The notes beneath the pieces are model-generated. The model searched no databases. It saw only the letters and a program-made list of their open reading frames with translations, and was not told the origin of the DNA. The translations under genes were made by a program, and so were the position numbers. From Spiractinospora alimapuensis (GTDB taxonomy: Bacteria > Actinomycetota > Actinomycetes > Streptosporangiales > Streptosporangiaceae), in assembly GCF_018437505.1 (NCBI RefSeq), contig NZ_CP072467.1, positions 930,001-994,000 on the forward strand: a DNA stretch of 64,000 nucleotides. Reading direction: 5' to 3'. Below are positions 8,740-16,683 of this stretch, in pieces (the first letter of the stretch is position 1; the number at the start of each line of letters is the position of its first letter).

Positions 8740-8748
8740 ACGGTACAT
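8740..8748 (-). promoter_or_regulatory. Candidate GntR operator in the gntR/sixA-like divergent region
   Basis: The minus-strand 9-mer ATGTACCGT (plus ACGGTACAT) is identical to the one over the tctA -10 at 4871-4879. It sits in the roughly 150-bp region between the divergent gntR and histidine-phosphatase genes, next to an AT-rich TGGTATATGAG that could serve as an extended -10 on either strand. The recurrence is seen directly; that GntR binds it is inference from operon logic. Confidence 0.4.
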
Positions 8749-8828
8749 GGTATATGAGACACCACACCCCGGGAAGGGGCGTACGTCCTATGCTGGGACG
8801 TCGCGACCGCTGACCGGCAAGGGACTGA

Positions 8829-9344
8829 TTGTTCGTGTCTGACTCCGTACCGACGCCCGCCTCCGTCACCAGCGCCCCCCGTGGCGGTGTGCGGCGGCTG
8901 TTGCTGATGCGGCACGCCCGGGCGACGGGCACCCATCACGACGCGGAGCTCACCCCGGACGGCGAACGTCAGGCGGACGAGGTGGGGAGTCGGTTGCGCG
9001 CCGCGGGCCTCGTCCCGGACCTGGTGGTCTGCTCCGACGCGCGACGCACCCGCGCCACCGCCGACGGTGTGCTCGCGGGGCTCGGGGCCACGCCGCCCGT
9101 CGAGGCCGAGAGCGCGCTGTACGGCGCGTCCCCGGACACGACGCTGGAACTCGTGACGATGACCGAGCCCGCCGTGGGGACCCTGTTGGTGATCGGCCAC
9201 AATCCGTCCATGGCGCTGCTGGCGACCGGGTTCCTCGACGACGCGCCCGACTCCTTCCCGCCGGCCACGGTCGTCGTCGTGGAGCTGGAGGTCGAGTGGT
9301 TGTACGCGGCCCCGGGCACGGGCCGGGGCCGATTGCTGGTCTAG
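8829..9344 (+). CDS. Histidine phosphatase family protein (SixA-like)
   Basis: A 171-residue branch-1 histidine phosphatase. The catalytic RHG-type motif is RLLLMRHARAT near residue 25 with the phosphorylated His, a Glu in HDAELTPDGERQADEVG follows, the second Arg is in VCSDARRTRATA, and the second catalytic His in LLVIGHNPSMALL near 120. Short members like this resemble SixA phosphohistidine phosphatase, but substrates range widely. Start is uncertain: TTG at 8829 or GTG at 8835, both behind AAGGGA. It stands alone, divergent from gntR, and nothing ties it to the catabolic operons. Confidence 0.85.
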   Translation: MFVSDSVPTPASVTSAPRGGVRRLLLMRHARATGTHHDAELTPDGERQADEVGSRLRAAGLVPDLVVCSDARRTRATADGVLAGLGATPPVEAESALYGASPDTTLELVTMTEPAVGTLLVIGHNPSMALLATGFLDDAPDSFPPATVVVVELEVEWLYAAPGTGRGRLLV

Positions 9345-9362
9345 GGAGTGCTGTTGAGCGCT

Positions 9363-9470
9363 TTCGGATGAGGGAGTGGCCGTCGCCGACTGCAGCCGCT
9401 GCGCGATGATGCCTGAGCGTGGCCCAGGCCGCGGCTCACGGGACGATCCGTGCTGGGCATCCTGGTCGGC
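9363..9470 (+). repeat. Dispersed intergenic repeat, copy 1
   Basis: About 108 bp starting at TTCGGATGAGGGAG, 19 bp after the stop of the phosphatase gene. It matches 51378-51488 along its whole length, with blocks such as GGCCGTCGCC, CGCGATGA and GGCCCAGGC identical and roughly four of five bases shared by eye. Both copies are in plus orientation directly behind a plus-strand stop codon. It adjoins a transposase remnant. No convincing protein frame is shared. Confidence 0.6.
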
Positions 9471-9521
9471 CGCGTGACGCGCGAGGCGCAGCGGCGCAGC
9501 GGCGCAGCGGAGTACCGTCCA

Positions 9522-9767
9522 TCAACGCTGTCTCTCGCGCCAGGTCGGGACTGACTGGGGCCAGCGACACGACGGGCTGGAGCAGCGCGTCCGACGGCGT
9601 TCGGAGTCGTGGCGCGGCGGGACGTGAGCCAGGGCCACACACGTCGGTTCGGCCTTGGTGAGCACAGGCGCCGGCCCGCGCTCGCCGGGCCGCTCCGGCC
9701 ACGGAGTCACCTCGTCGTGCACGCGGACGTAGGGTCCGGTCAGAAGGGCGTCAAGGCCATTGGTCAC
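9522..9767 (-). pseudogene. IS982-type transposase remnant (N-terminal part)
   Basis: Reading leftward from a GTG ending at 9767 the peptide runs NGLDALLTGPYVRVHDEV, then after a short spacer GPAPVLTKAEPTCVALAHV and HDSERRR. This follows the N-terminal pattern of IS982-like transposases (a LDxLLTxxYVxxDD segment, then a PxLSDxELxCLAVAQ segment and SExRWLR), and then the frame is lost. A little further left, in another frame, ALMDGTPLRRC resembles the DSTPV region of the same family, so the element was both deleted internally and shifted. No inverted repeats were identified. The remaining part of the 476-bp gap (9345-9820) holds the dispersed repeat. The family match is from memory of its pattern, not a search. 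Confidence 0.5.
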
Positions 9768-9820
9768 ACACTGATCCTCGGCGCCCTCGTCATGAGCGCG
9801 GGCGATCCACCACGGCCCCG

Positions 9821-10669
9821 TCAACCATCCAGCACCCCCACCCCGACCCCGGCGTGACGCGGGTCCGCGGCCCGGCCGTGGGCGTCCGTCTCCGCGTCCT
9901 CACGGGTGTGGGCACCGAGTCCGAGGCGTCCGGGCGACAGGTGGTCACGCAGCACCAGGTCGTCGTCGTACTCGCCTCCTCGCTCGTGCCGGTAGGCGAG
10001 GGTCGGGGTGTGCGGCAGCGTGCGCAGGCGACGCCGCAGCTCCTGGCCGTACTCCACGGCATCGGCCGGCGTCGCGCGGTCGGCGCCGTAGACCACCATC
10101 GGTGGCACGGCGGCGACGCCGGTGTACCACATGACGCCGTGCAGCACCGGGAACAGTACCTCGTCCACGTGGCCGTGGATTCCGCGCGGGCCGAAGGCCG
10201 ACTCCCGCGCGCCGACCGAGGTCACGACGAGGCCCCGTTTGCCGGCCAGTCCCCCGTCGCCGTACCGCCGGACCTGCCCCTCCGCCCCGCGTAGCCCGAA
10301 GGCGAACCCCTGCACCAGGACGCGGTCGAACCATCCCTTGAGGATCGCGGGTGGCCCGAACCACCACAGCGGGAACTGGAGGACCAGCGTGTCCGCGCGG
10401 GCGATCTTCTCCTGTTCGGCCCGGATGTCGGCGCTGAGCCGGCCAGCCGCCTGTGCCTCCTCCTGTGCCGCTCCGACCAGGAACCGAGCGTTGTCGTTCG
10501 TTCGTGGCGCCATGTCGTCCGCGTCGAGGACCGCCTTCCACCCCATGGCGTAGAGGTCGGACACCTCGACCTCGTGGCCCTGGCCTCGTAGCTCGTCCAC
10601 GCCCTGACGCATCAGTGTCCCGTTCAGCGACGCCGGTTCGGGGTGTGCGAAGATCCAGTGAACTCTCAT
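9821..10669 (-). CDS. NAD(P)H-dependent flavin oxidoreductase (NQO/MdaB-type flavodoxin fold)
   Basis: A 282-residue FMN/FAD-dependent quinone reductase-like protein. It begins WIFAHPEPASLNGTLM, the phosphate-binding start of the flavodoxin fold; ADTLVLQFPLWWFGPPAILKGWFDRV near residue 100 and the GKRGLVVTSVGA strand are classic for the NQO1/Kef ancillary group. Such enzymes make two-electron reductions of quinones. The start is the ATG ending at 10669; longer readings run into the promoter region. The last 35 residues are a His/Asp-rich tail beyond the fold. It is divergent from a GlxA-type regulator with about 70 bp between starts, a usual arrangement for a target and its regulator. Confidence 0.87.
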   Translation of the reverse strand: MRVHWIFAHPEPASLNGTLMRQGVDELRGQGHEVEVSDLYAMGWKAVLDADDMAPRTNDNARFLVGAAQEEAQAAGRLSADIRAEQEKIARADTLVLQFPLWWFGPPAILKGWFDRVLVQGFAFGLRGAEGQVRRYGDGGLAGKRGLVVTSVGARESAFGPRGIHGHVDEVLFPVLHGVMWYTGVAAVPPMVVYGADRATPADAVEYGQELRRRLRTLPHTPTLAYRHERGGEYDDDLVLRDHLSPGRLGLGAHTREDAETDAHGRAADPRHAGVGVGVLDG

Positions 10670-10740
10670 GCCCTCGAGGATCGCGCCTCCTCGGGCGCGG
10701 AAACAGTGGCGCGCCAGCCAATGACTGACAGGATCTGGCC

Positions 10741-11775
10741 ATGACCTCCCGTCCACGCCACCAGGTGGCGGTACTGGTCCGCCACGGGGTACTGCCCCTG
10801 GAGCTCGGCCTGGTCCACCAGATGTTCGACGCCGCGACCGACGCCAACGGCGAGCCACACTACGACGTCCTCACCTGCGCCACTCGGCCCGGCGCGATCC
10901 GGACCAACGCCGACTTCCCCATCACCGTCACCCACGGCCCACCGGCTCTCGCGTTCGCGGACACGGTCATCGTCGTGGCGACGCACGAGGAGGGGCCGCC
11001 GGAGACGACCGGCGAGCTGGACCGGGACCTGCGGGACGCGCTGGAGCTCGTCCGTCCCGACGCGCGGATCGCGTCGATCTGTACCGGCGCGTTCGTTCTC
11101 GCCGCGGCGGGGCTGCTCGACGGTCGGCGCGCGACCACGCACTGGAAGTCGACCACGCGGTTCCGGTCCCTCTTCCCCTCAGTGGCGTTGGACCCGGACG
11201 TGCTGTACGTGGACGAGGGCGACGTCCTCACCTCCGCGGGTGAGGCCGCCGGATTCGACCTGTGCCTCCACCTGGTGCGACGTGACTTCGGGGTCGCGGT
11301 GGCCAACCGTGCGGCCCGAGCCACGGTCGTCCCTCCACACCGGGAGGGCGGTCAGGCCCAGTACATCGCGCTGCCCGTCCCCGACACCGGCGAGGACTCC
11401 ACCGCGCCGGCGCGCTCGTGGGCGTTGTCGAACCTGCGGGACCCACGCATCAGCCTGGAGGACTTGGCGCACCGCGCGACGATGAGTGTCCGCACGTTTT
11501 CGCGCCGCTTCCACCAGGAGGTCGGCGTCTCCCCCGGCGTGTGGCTACGGCAACAACGGGTCGCGCACGCGCTACACCTGCTGGAGCGCACCGACCTCCC
11601 GATCGACCAGGTCGCCGCGGAGGCCGGGTTCGGCAGTGGCGGTGCCCTCCGAACCCGGGTGTTCTCCGCGATCGGGGTCTCACCCCGCGCCTACCGGGCC
11701 ACCTTCCGCGGCGTCGTCCCCACCTCCTCGGCCGCGTCGGTGCCCAAGTCGTCCGGCCCTCATCGGGGCCAGTAG
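10741..11775 (+). CDS. GlxA/FtrA-type transcriptional regulator (DJ-1/PfpI + AraC HTH)
   Basis: A 344-residue regulator with two parts. Residues 5-190 form a class I glutamine amidotransferase-like (DJ-1/PfpI) sensor with the nucleophile-elbow block SICTGAFVLAAAGLLDGRRA and TTHW after it. Residues 225-325 form the AraC double helix-turn-helix (LEDLAHRATMSVRTFSRRF, then PIDQVAAEAGFGSGGALRT, then ISPRAY-like end SPRAYRATF). It probably controls the divergent oxidoreductase. The 3' end overlaps that of the amidase gene on the other strand by 16 bp. The inducer is unknown. Confidence 0.9.
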   Translation: MTSRPRHQVAVLVRHGVLPLELGLVHQMFDAATDANGEPHYDVLTCATRPGAIRTNADFPITVTHGPPALAFADTVIVVATHEEGPPETTGELDRDLRDALELVRPDARIASICTGAFVLAAAGLLDGRRATTHWKSTTRFRSLFPSVALDPDVLYVDEGDVLTSAGEAAGFDLCLHLVRRDFGVAVANRAARATVVPPHREGGQAQYIALPVPDTGEDSTAPARSWALSNLRDPRISLEDLAHRATMSVRTFSRRFHQEVGVSPGVWLRQQRVAHALHLLERTDLPIDQVAAEAGFGSGGALRTRVFSAIGVSPRAYRATFRGVVPTSSAASVPKSSGPHRGQ

Positions 11776-12914
11776 AAGACGTCCGATGTGGCGGCGGTGA
11801 GTCGGGCGGTGGTGTCGCCGAACTGGGCGACGCGGACGCGTACGCGGCGGCCGGCGGCGAGGTTGCCCTTCCAGGCGTAGGTGAAGTGTCCGCCGCCGCC
11901 GACGTGGGCGGGCGAGTGGATGGGTCGGTTGCGGGCGATCTTCCAGGAGTCGCCGTCGGGTTCGTACTCGGTGGCGCGCACCTGGATCTCGGCGCCGGGT
12001 GCGAGGTCCTGGATGGTGAGGCCGACGGAGAAGTCGTAGAGTGCCCCGTCCTTCTCGTAGACGCCGACGAGTGAGTAGAGCTCCTCGTCGTTCTTGTCAC
12101 CGTGGACCGAGTCGGCGACGGAGTCCAGTCGGACGCTCTTCCAGGATCCGGGCGGGAGTTCGAGTTCGGTGCGTCCTTCGTAGCGGCGGTGCTTGGGCAT
12201 GTCGTCCTCCAATGCGTCGTCGAGTGCGGCGCGTGTGTCGGGACCGACGATCCCGTCGGCCTCCAGACCCGCGCTCCGCTGGAACTTCTTCACCGCGGCC
12301 TCGGTCTCCGCACCGAAGTCACCGTCCGCGCCGTGTTCGGGCAGCGCGTAGCCCAACGCCAGGAGGTCCTTCTGCAGGGCCTCGACCAGGGCGCCGGAGT
12401 CGCCGCGGCGCAACACCACGCCGCCGCCCCCTCCCCCTCCTCCGCCGCCGGCGACGTCGCGGTAGTTCGAGGACTTCCACCACGAGTAGTTGCCGCTGCC
12501 CGGACACGACGTGGAGTTGATGTCCCGGTGGCCCTTGCGCGCCAATGTGCGGCCCGCCCGCCGGTTCGCCTCGTCGTAGATCGCGATCACGGCGCGCTTC
12601 GCCGCGTCCGACATCCCATCGGAGCCAATGAAGCAAACTCCGATCCCCTGCCGGTTACGCGGCGCCGCGTGCGCCCCCTGCACGTTCCACCCACGCCCCT
12701 CATAGGCGTTGCCGTCATTGTCGACCAGGAAGTTGTAACCGATATCCACCCAGCCACGAGAATCCATGTGGTAGTTCTGAATCTGACGCGGCGTCTGCGA
12801 CGTGGAACCCGTGGAATAGTGCAGCGTCACCTCCACCCGCTCCGACATCCCCACCGACGTCTGGGAACGCGCCGCCCGCGCCCCCCACTGGGCTCGAGAG
12901 ATGATCGTCGCCAT
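11760..12914 (-). CDS. Phage-type endolysin: N-acetylmuramoyl-L-alanine amidase with peptidoglycan-binding domain
   Basis: A 384-residue cell-wall hydrolase without a signal peptide. Residues 1-155 are a PGRP/amidase_2 domain with zinc ligands visible as His in TLHYSTGS, His and Cys in GHRDINSTSCPG, and the IGYNFLV catalytic Tyr region. A run of ten glycines follows, then a PG_binding_1 domain (LQKDLLALGYAL to GPDTRAALDD, about 170-235). The final 140 residues, from RRYEGRTELELP on, are a beta-rich domain I do not recognise. The ATG shares one base with the stop of the upstream small membrane protein (TGATG), so the two are coupled. Absence of a secretion signal plus a holin-like partner indicates a phage-derived lysis enzyme rather than a secreted autolysin. 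Confidence 0.88.
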   Translation of the reverse strand: MATIISRAQWGARAARSQTSVGMSERVEVTLHYSTGSTSQTPRQIQNYHMDSRGWVDIGYNFLVDNDGNAYEGRGWNVQGAHAAPRNRQGIGVCFIGSDGMSDAAKRAVIAIYDEANRRAGRTLARKGHRDINSTSCPGSGNYSWWKSSNYRDVAGGGGGGGGGGVVLRRGDSGALVEALQKDLLALGYALPEHGADGDFGAETEAAVKKFQRSAGLEADGIVGPDTRAALDDALEDDMPKHRRYEGRTELELPPGSWKSVRLDSVADSVHGDKNDEELYSLVGVYEKDGALYDFSVGLTIQDLAPGAEIQVRATEYEPDGDSWKIARNRPIHSPAHVGGGGHFTYAWKGNLAAGRRVRVRVAQFGDTTARLTAATSDVFYWPR

Positions 12915-13156
12915 CAGTGATCACTTCCGTTCAGGTCGCGCAGCAGCCGGTCCACTGACTCGGGCGCTGTTACCGTGGCCCGGATTCCGAACGCCATCAG
13001 CGCGGCGACCGCGTAGCCATACCATTCCTCGATCATCAATTCCGATAGGTCCGCACCACCCGCGACCCGCGCCGCGGTGATGATGAGAGCTGCGAGCGAA
13101 AACAGATAGACGACTGGTTCTCTTCGGAACGCGAACGCACCAAGGAATCGACGCAC
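12914..13156 (-). CDS. Small holin-like membrane protein
   Basis: An 80-residue protein with GTG start and GGAGG five bases upstream. It has a basic start (RRFLGAFAFRREPV), a first membrane segment of about 20 residues (VVYLFSLAALIITAARVAGG), a short acidic loop, a second segment around YGYAVAALMAFGIRATV, and a charged C-terminus. The RREPV start and two-helix form resemble holins of actinophages as I remember them. Position directly in front of, and coupled to, an endolysin-like amidase supports a holin role: pores that let the amidase reach the wall. No other phage gene is nearby. Confidence 0.65.
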   Translation of the reverse strand: MRRFLGAFAFRREPVVYLFSLAALIITAARVAGGADLSELMIEEWYGYAVAALMAFGIRATVTAPESVDRLLRDLNGSDH

Positions 13157-13635
13157 GGCTCCTCCCTTGAACGTCTGCGGATGAACACCGCCGAGTCACT
13201 ACAGATCGTATGCACAGGCCCGCGTTGCGTGTCTGGCGTTTATCGGAATCACCCGAGAAAAACACTGTCCGGAATCACATCAATACACTCAGCAACGAAT
13301 TGGCCGACCGTGGCCACAGGGACGTTCGTCGACTCAGCCACTGGTCCACAAAACAGAATGTGCCTGCCGATTCCGAGACAGAAGTGTCTGAAGTGCGGGG
13401 ATGGACATGGCACCACCCACCGCCCGCACGTCCGCCCTCCCGCCCGGGGCGGTGGGGACCGCCCGGGCGCCAAGGTCGCGATGGAACCCAGTTCGTCTTT
13501 CCCGCGTTCATTCCGCGAGCCGAGCCACATGACGCCACCCCTCCACAGCCTGATCACGTGATTGGCCCGCTTGTGGCTCGCCGGACGACGCGCGCCGGCC
13601 CGGCGCGACTGACCGAAACGACGGGAGTGTGAGCG
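13157..13635 (+). other. 479-bp gap upstream of the lysis pair
   Basis: This stretch is clearly less GC-rich around 13205-13400 than its neighbours. Open frames exist on both strands but none has a good ribosome site or recognisable sequence. It should contain the promoter of the holin/amidase pair (leftward) and of the broken gene at 13636 (rightward). The AT-richer base content would fit either regulatory DNA or a decayed foreign gene. Confidence 0.4.
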
Positions 13636-14845
13636 ATGGCGTGGCACGAGCGCTTCGGCGGTGTGGGCAGGAGAATCGGCCTGCGGGGAACGGCACCGGC
13701 CCAGACGGCGACCGTGCGGGACGCGGTGGAGCCCGCCAGCGACGACACCGAGAACGGACTCGGCGGTCCGGCGCAGGACACGCTCGTTCCGCCGGCCGAG
13801 GCGACCGCGACCCCGGGTGAGTGCGACGGGTCGGAGCGCCCCGTCGATCCCGACGAGTCGACCTCGCGGGAGGTCCTCGACCCCGAGGGCACCGGGCCGG
13901 AGCCTGACGGCGAGGAAACGACGCCGTGGGAGTCCCCGGCCGGCGAGCCCGTCGACGCCCCGGCGCCGAGACCTCGGAGGGGGTGGTGGTCGAGGGCGAC
14001 GACGAGTGGCTTCGGTGGGCACTGCTCACCTATCCGCAGCCCGAGTACCCCCTGGAGGAGGACTGGAGCGTCTCGGTCGCCGCGCTCCTCGCGAAGATCC
14101 CCAGGTTTCCGCGGTTCGCGGTGCGGCTGCTCGGCGTGCTCGACCGGTTCGGAGCCGTCCGCATCGGACCCCAACGGCTCGGATTCGACGGCTCGGAGCT
14201 GGACTGGGACCGGGTCACCGAGATCCGGTTGCACAACCCCGCCGACCTGCTCACCGAGCACGTCCTCGAGGCGGAGCTCAACCGGCTGCTGTGGATCGTC
14301 CCCCGGTCCCGGGGCGGCGCTGGCTCCTGCGCCGCGTCGGACGTCTCGTTCTCACTATGTACCTGATCGTCGAGGGCGGGACACGGGACTTGCTCGACGC
14401 CAAGGAGGCGGACGGGGAGAACACCGCCGACGGGCTGCCCGCCGGCGTGCCCGCGGAGATCGTCTACCGTCGCCGGCTCCTCGGCGAGACCTCACAGGAG
14501 GCCGGGCTCGTCTCGGTACTGCTGCTGGCGTTGATGCCACGGACGAAGGAGGTCATCCACCAGATCGCCCAGGAGCGCGGTATCCCCATCGTCGCGGCAG
14601 AACGGGACGGGACGCTCACGGCCTCGGCGAACGACGCCGAGGCGGTACGTGGCCGGGTGGGCGGGCTCTGGCGCCGCTGGTCGGGGGAGGTCGCCGCGGA
14701 CTCCGGACCGGACGAAGGATCCCTCGAGCCGCACGAGCTGGAGCCGGCGACGGAGGGCGAGACACGCGAGGCCCTGACGTCCCGACCGACGACGGACGAC
14801 ACCGGGGACCGTGACCACGGCTCCCCCGCGCCAGGGCGTCCGTGA
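13636..14845 (+). pseudogene. Hypothetical protein gene interrupted by two single-base frameshifts
   Basis: Protein-like sequence continues across three frames. Frame one (13636 to about 13960) begins MAWHERFGGVGRRIGLRG and is Glu/Asp/Pro-rich. Frame two (about 13968-14300) reads WLRWALLTYPQPEYPLEED to LLTEHVLEAELNRLLWIVP. Frame three (about 14316-14845) reads RRVGRLVLTMYLIVEGG, LVSVLLLALMPRTKEVIHQI and an acidic tail. Both shifts are equivalent to one missing base, near 13957-13968 and near 14299-14316, the latter within C and G runs. Joined, the product would be about 400 residues. I do not recognise the family. It may be a decayed gene or carry sequencing errors at homopolymers. Confidence 0.6.
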
Positions 14846-14899
14846 GATGAGAGGATGCCACCGGGCCCGCCTTCCATTGGCATCCAGCCTCGGGGGCGT

Positions 14900-15643
14900 C
14901 TAGACCGTCACGTCCGCGCGCTGCACCTTCGCCGCTCCCAGGATGAGCAGCCCCACGGCGATGCCCGCGAACAGCACTCCCGCCGTCTGCGGGGTGTGCA
15001 GGTCCGAGTTCGGGAACCCGGTCAGCGCGGTCGACGCCTCACCAGGGAGCCATCGGCCGAGCGTCGTGGAAGCGCTGGCGAGGATCGGCTCGATCAGCAG
15101 GAACCATCCCAACGCCACGACGACGCCGATCACCGGGTTGCGCACGAGCGCGCCGACCGCGACACCCAGCACGCCGAAGACGGCCGCCGCGAGCACGACC
15201 CCCAGCAGCGAGTACCACACGGCCGCGCTGTCGAAGGGGAAGACCAGGTTCTCCGCCCGGTAGGAGCCCCAGGCGGCGACCAGCGCGATGCCGGAGGCCA
15301 CGACACCGTAGACGACGCCGAGTGCCCCGTAGACGCCGGCCTTGGACGTCACTACCCACCAACGCCGCGGCGTGGACATCAGGGTCTGGTTGATCTGGCC
15401 GGTGCGCCACTCCCCGGCGATCCCGATGACTCCGACCGCGGCCATCAGGATCGACCCGCCCGCGGCGCCGTGCATCGTCTCCCGCAACTGGTTGTCGGTG
15501 AGGAGCGCGTCACCCTCGGCGTCGCTCAGGCCGACGGCGAGGAAGGTCCCCAGGGCGACGATCCCGGCCGCGGTCAGGAGCAGCCACCAGATGGTTCCGG
15601 TCGCGGCGACCTTCCGGGTCTCCGACCGAAGGGTAGTGATCAT
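14900..15643 (-). CDS. ABC-2 type transporter permease
   Basis: A 247-residue membrane protein with about six hydrophobic segments: WWLLLTAAGIVALGTFLAV near residue 20, GGSILMAAVGVIGI near 65, a pair around 110-140, VWYSLLGVVLAAAVFGVLGVAV near 150, VIGVVVALGWFLLIEPI near 180 and a last one near 230. The motif GEWRTGQINQTLMSTPRR after the second segment is typical of ABC-2 exporter permeases of the bacteriocin/antibiotic-resistance type. It starts at the ATG ending at 15643, overlapping the ATPase stop (ATGA), so the pair is coupled. Substrate unknown. Confidence 0.85.
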   Translation of the reverse strand: MITTLRSETRKVAATGTIWWLLLTAAGIVALGTFLAVGLSDAEGDALLTDNQLRETMHGAAGGSILMAAVGVIGIAGEWRTGQINQTLMSTPRRWWVVTSKAGVYGALGVVYGVVASGIALVAAWGSYRAENLVFPFDSAAVWYSLLGVVLAAAVFGVLGVAVGALVRNPVIGVVVALGWFLLIEPILASASTTLGRWLPGEASTALTGFPNSDLHTPQTAGVLFAGIAVGLLILGAAKVQRADVTV

Positions 15644-16425
15644 CGTGCGGCTCCCCGGGGCGTGGTCCTGGTGGAGGTGTCCGCGAGGGATCCGGCGAGT
15701 TCGAAGTAGACGTCCTCCAAGGACCGTCCCTCGGCGAGTTCCTCGACCGTGGCGTCGGCCTTGATGACCCCGTGGTCGATGATGACCACGCGCTCGGCGA
15801 TCTGGTCCAGTTCGGACAGGAGGTGGCTGGACACCAGGACGGCCCTTCCCTCCCCGGCGAGTTCGTTCAGTAGGTCGCGCATCCACAGGATTCCGCGGGG
15901 GTCGAGACCGTTGACCGGCTCGTCCAGCAGGAGCACGTCGGGGTCCCCCAGGAGGGCCGACGCGAGGGCGAGGCGCTGCTTCATCCCCAGGGAGAACCCG
16001 CCGACGCGTCCCCGCGCGTAGGCGGTGAGGTCGACGCGGTCGAGGACCTCGGTCACGCGCTGGTGGGACACCCCCATCGCGGTCGCGAGAATCCGCAGGT
16101 GCGTACGGGCCGAATGGCGCGGGTGGGCACCAGGGCCGTCGATGACCGCGCCCACGGTGCGACGGGGACGGACGAGCTCCCGGTAGGGCTGGCCCATGAT
16201 CAGGGCGTCACCCGCGGTCGGGGTGATCAGGCCGAGAAGCATGCGCATCGTGGTGGTCTTCCCGGCACCGTTCGCGCCCACGAACCCGGTGACGCTTCCG
16301 GGCGCCACCTCGAAGCTGACGTCGTTGACCACGGCGACACCGCGGTACTTCTTGGTCAGGGAGTGACAGGTGATCGCGGACGTTGGTGAGGAGGCGCTTC
16401 GTGAGTCTGTGGTCATGGCGCCCAT
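15640..16425 (-). CDS. ABC transporter ATP-binding protein
   Basis: An ABC ATPase of about 261 residues. Walker A is GANGAGKTTTMRM near residue 45, the Q-loop region follows at VGAVIDGPGAHP, the signature is FSLGMKQRLALASALL near 140, Walker B is DVLLLDEPVNGLDP, and the H-loop His is in VSSHLLSELDQ. The GFSLGMKQR signature is common in exporters of the BcrA/NatA group. It pairs with the permease behind it. The start is either MGAM ending at 16425 or the ATG ending at 16416; neither has a strong ribosome site, and the longer reading is not family-like. Confidence 0.88.
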   Translation of the reverse strand: MGAMTTDSRSASSPTSAITCHSLTKKYRGVAVVNDVSFEVAPGSVTGFVGANGAGKTTTMRMLLGLITPTAGDALIMGQPYRELVRPRRTVGAVIDGPGAHPRHSARTHLRILATAMGVSHQRVTEVLDRVDLTAYARGRVGGFSLGMKQRLALASALLGDPDVLLLDEPVNGLDPRGILWMRDLLNELAGEGRAVLVSSHLLSELDQIAERVVIIDHGVIKADATVEELAEGRSLEDVYFELAGSLADTSTRTTPRGAAR

Positions 16426-16683
16426 GGTGGGCTCGGGACCGTCGGTGGGGCGTCGTCCCCGAGGGGGCAATCGCGGCTACCCTGCCGAGGTACGGTTACC
16501 GCCCCGATACTCCCGCGGCGGTAGCCGCCCTCCCCCCGACCACGGATTCCGGTCCCGCGCGTGGTCGGACGCGTGGCCCGCGTTGTTACCGGCGGGCGCG
16601 CCGCGGGCAGGAGCCTCACAGGGGTGACGGACGCGACGCACCCGGGAACCGGTCGTTGACCGGCGAGGAACGGAGTACCGGAC

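Noticed and set aside
10729-10760. Integration or mobile boundary between the quinone reductase and the GlxA regulator
   Set aside because: Simply a short divergent promoter region; no repeats found.
13210-13632. A 140-codon plus-strand frame in the gap before the broken gene
   Set aside because: Irregular composition, no ribosome site and a Pro/Arg-rich second half; not convincing as a gene.
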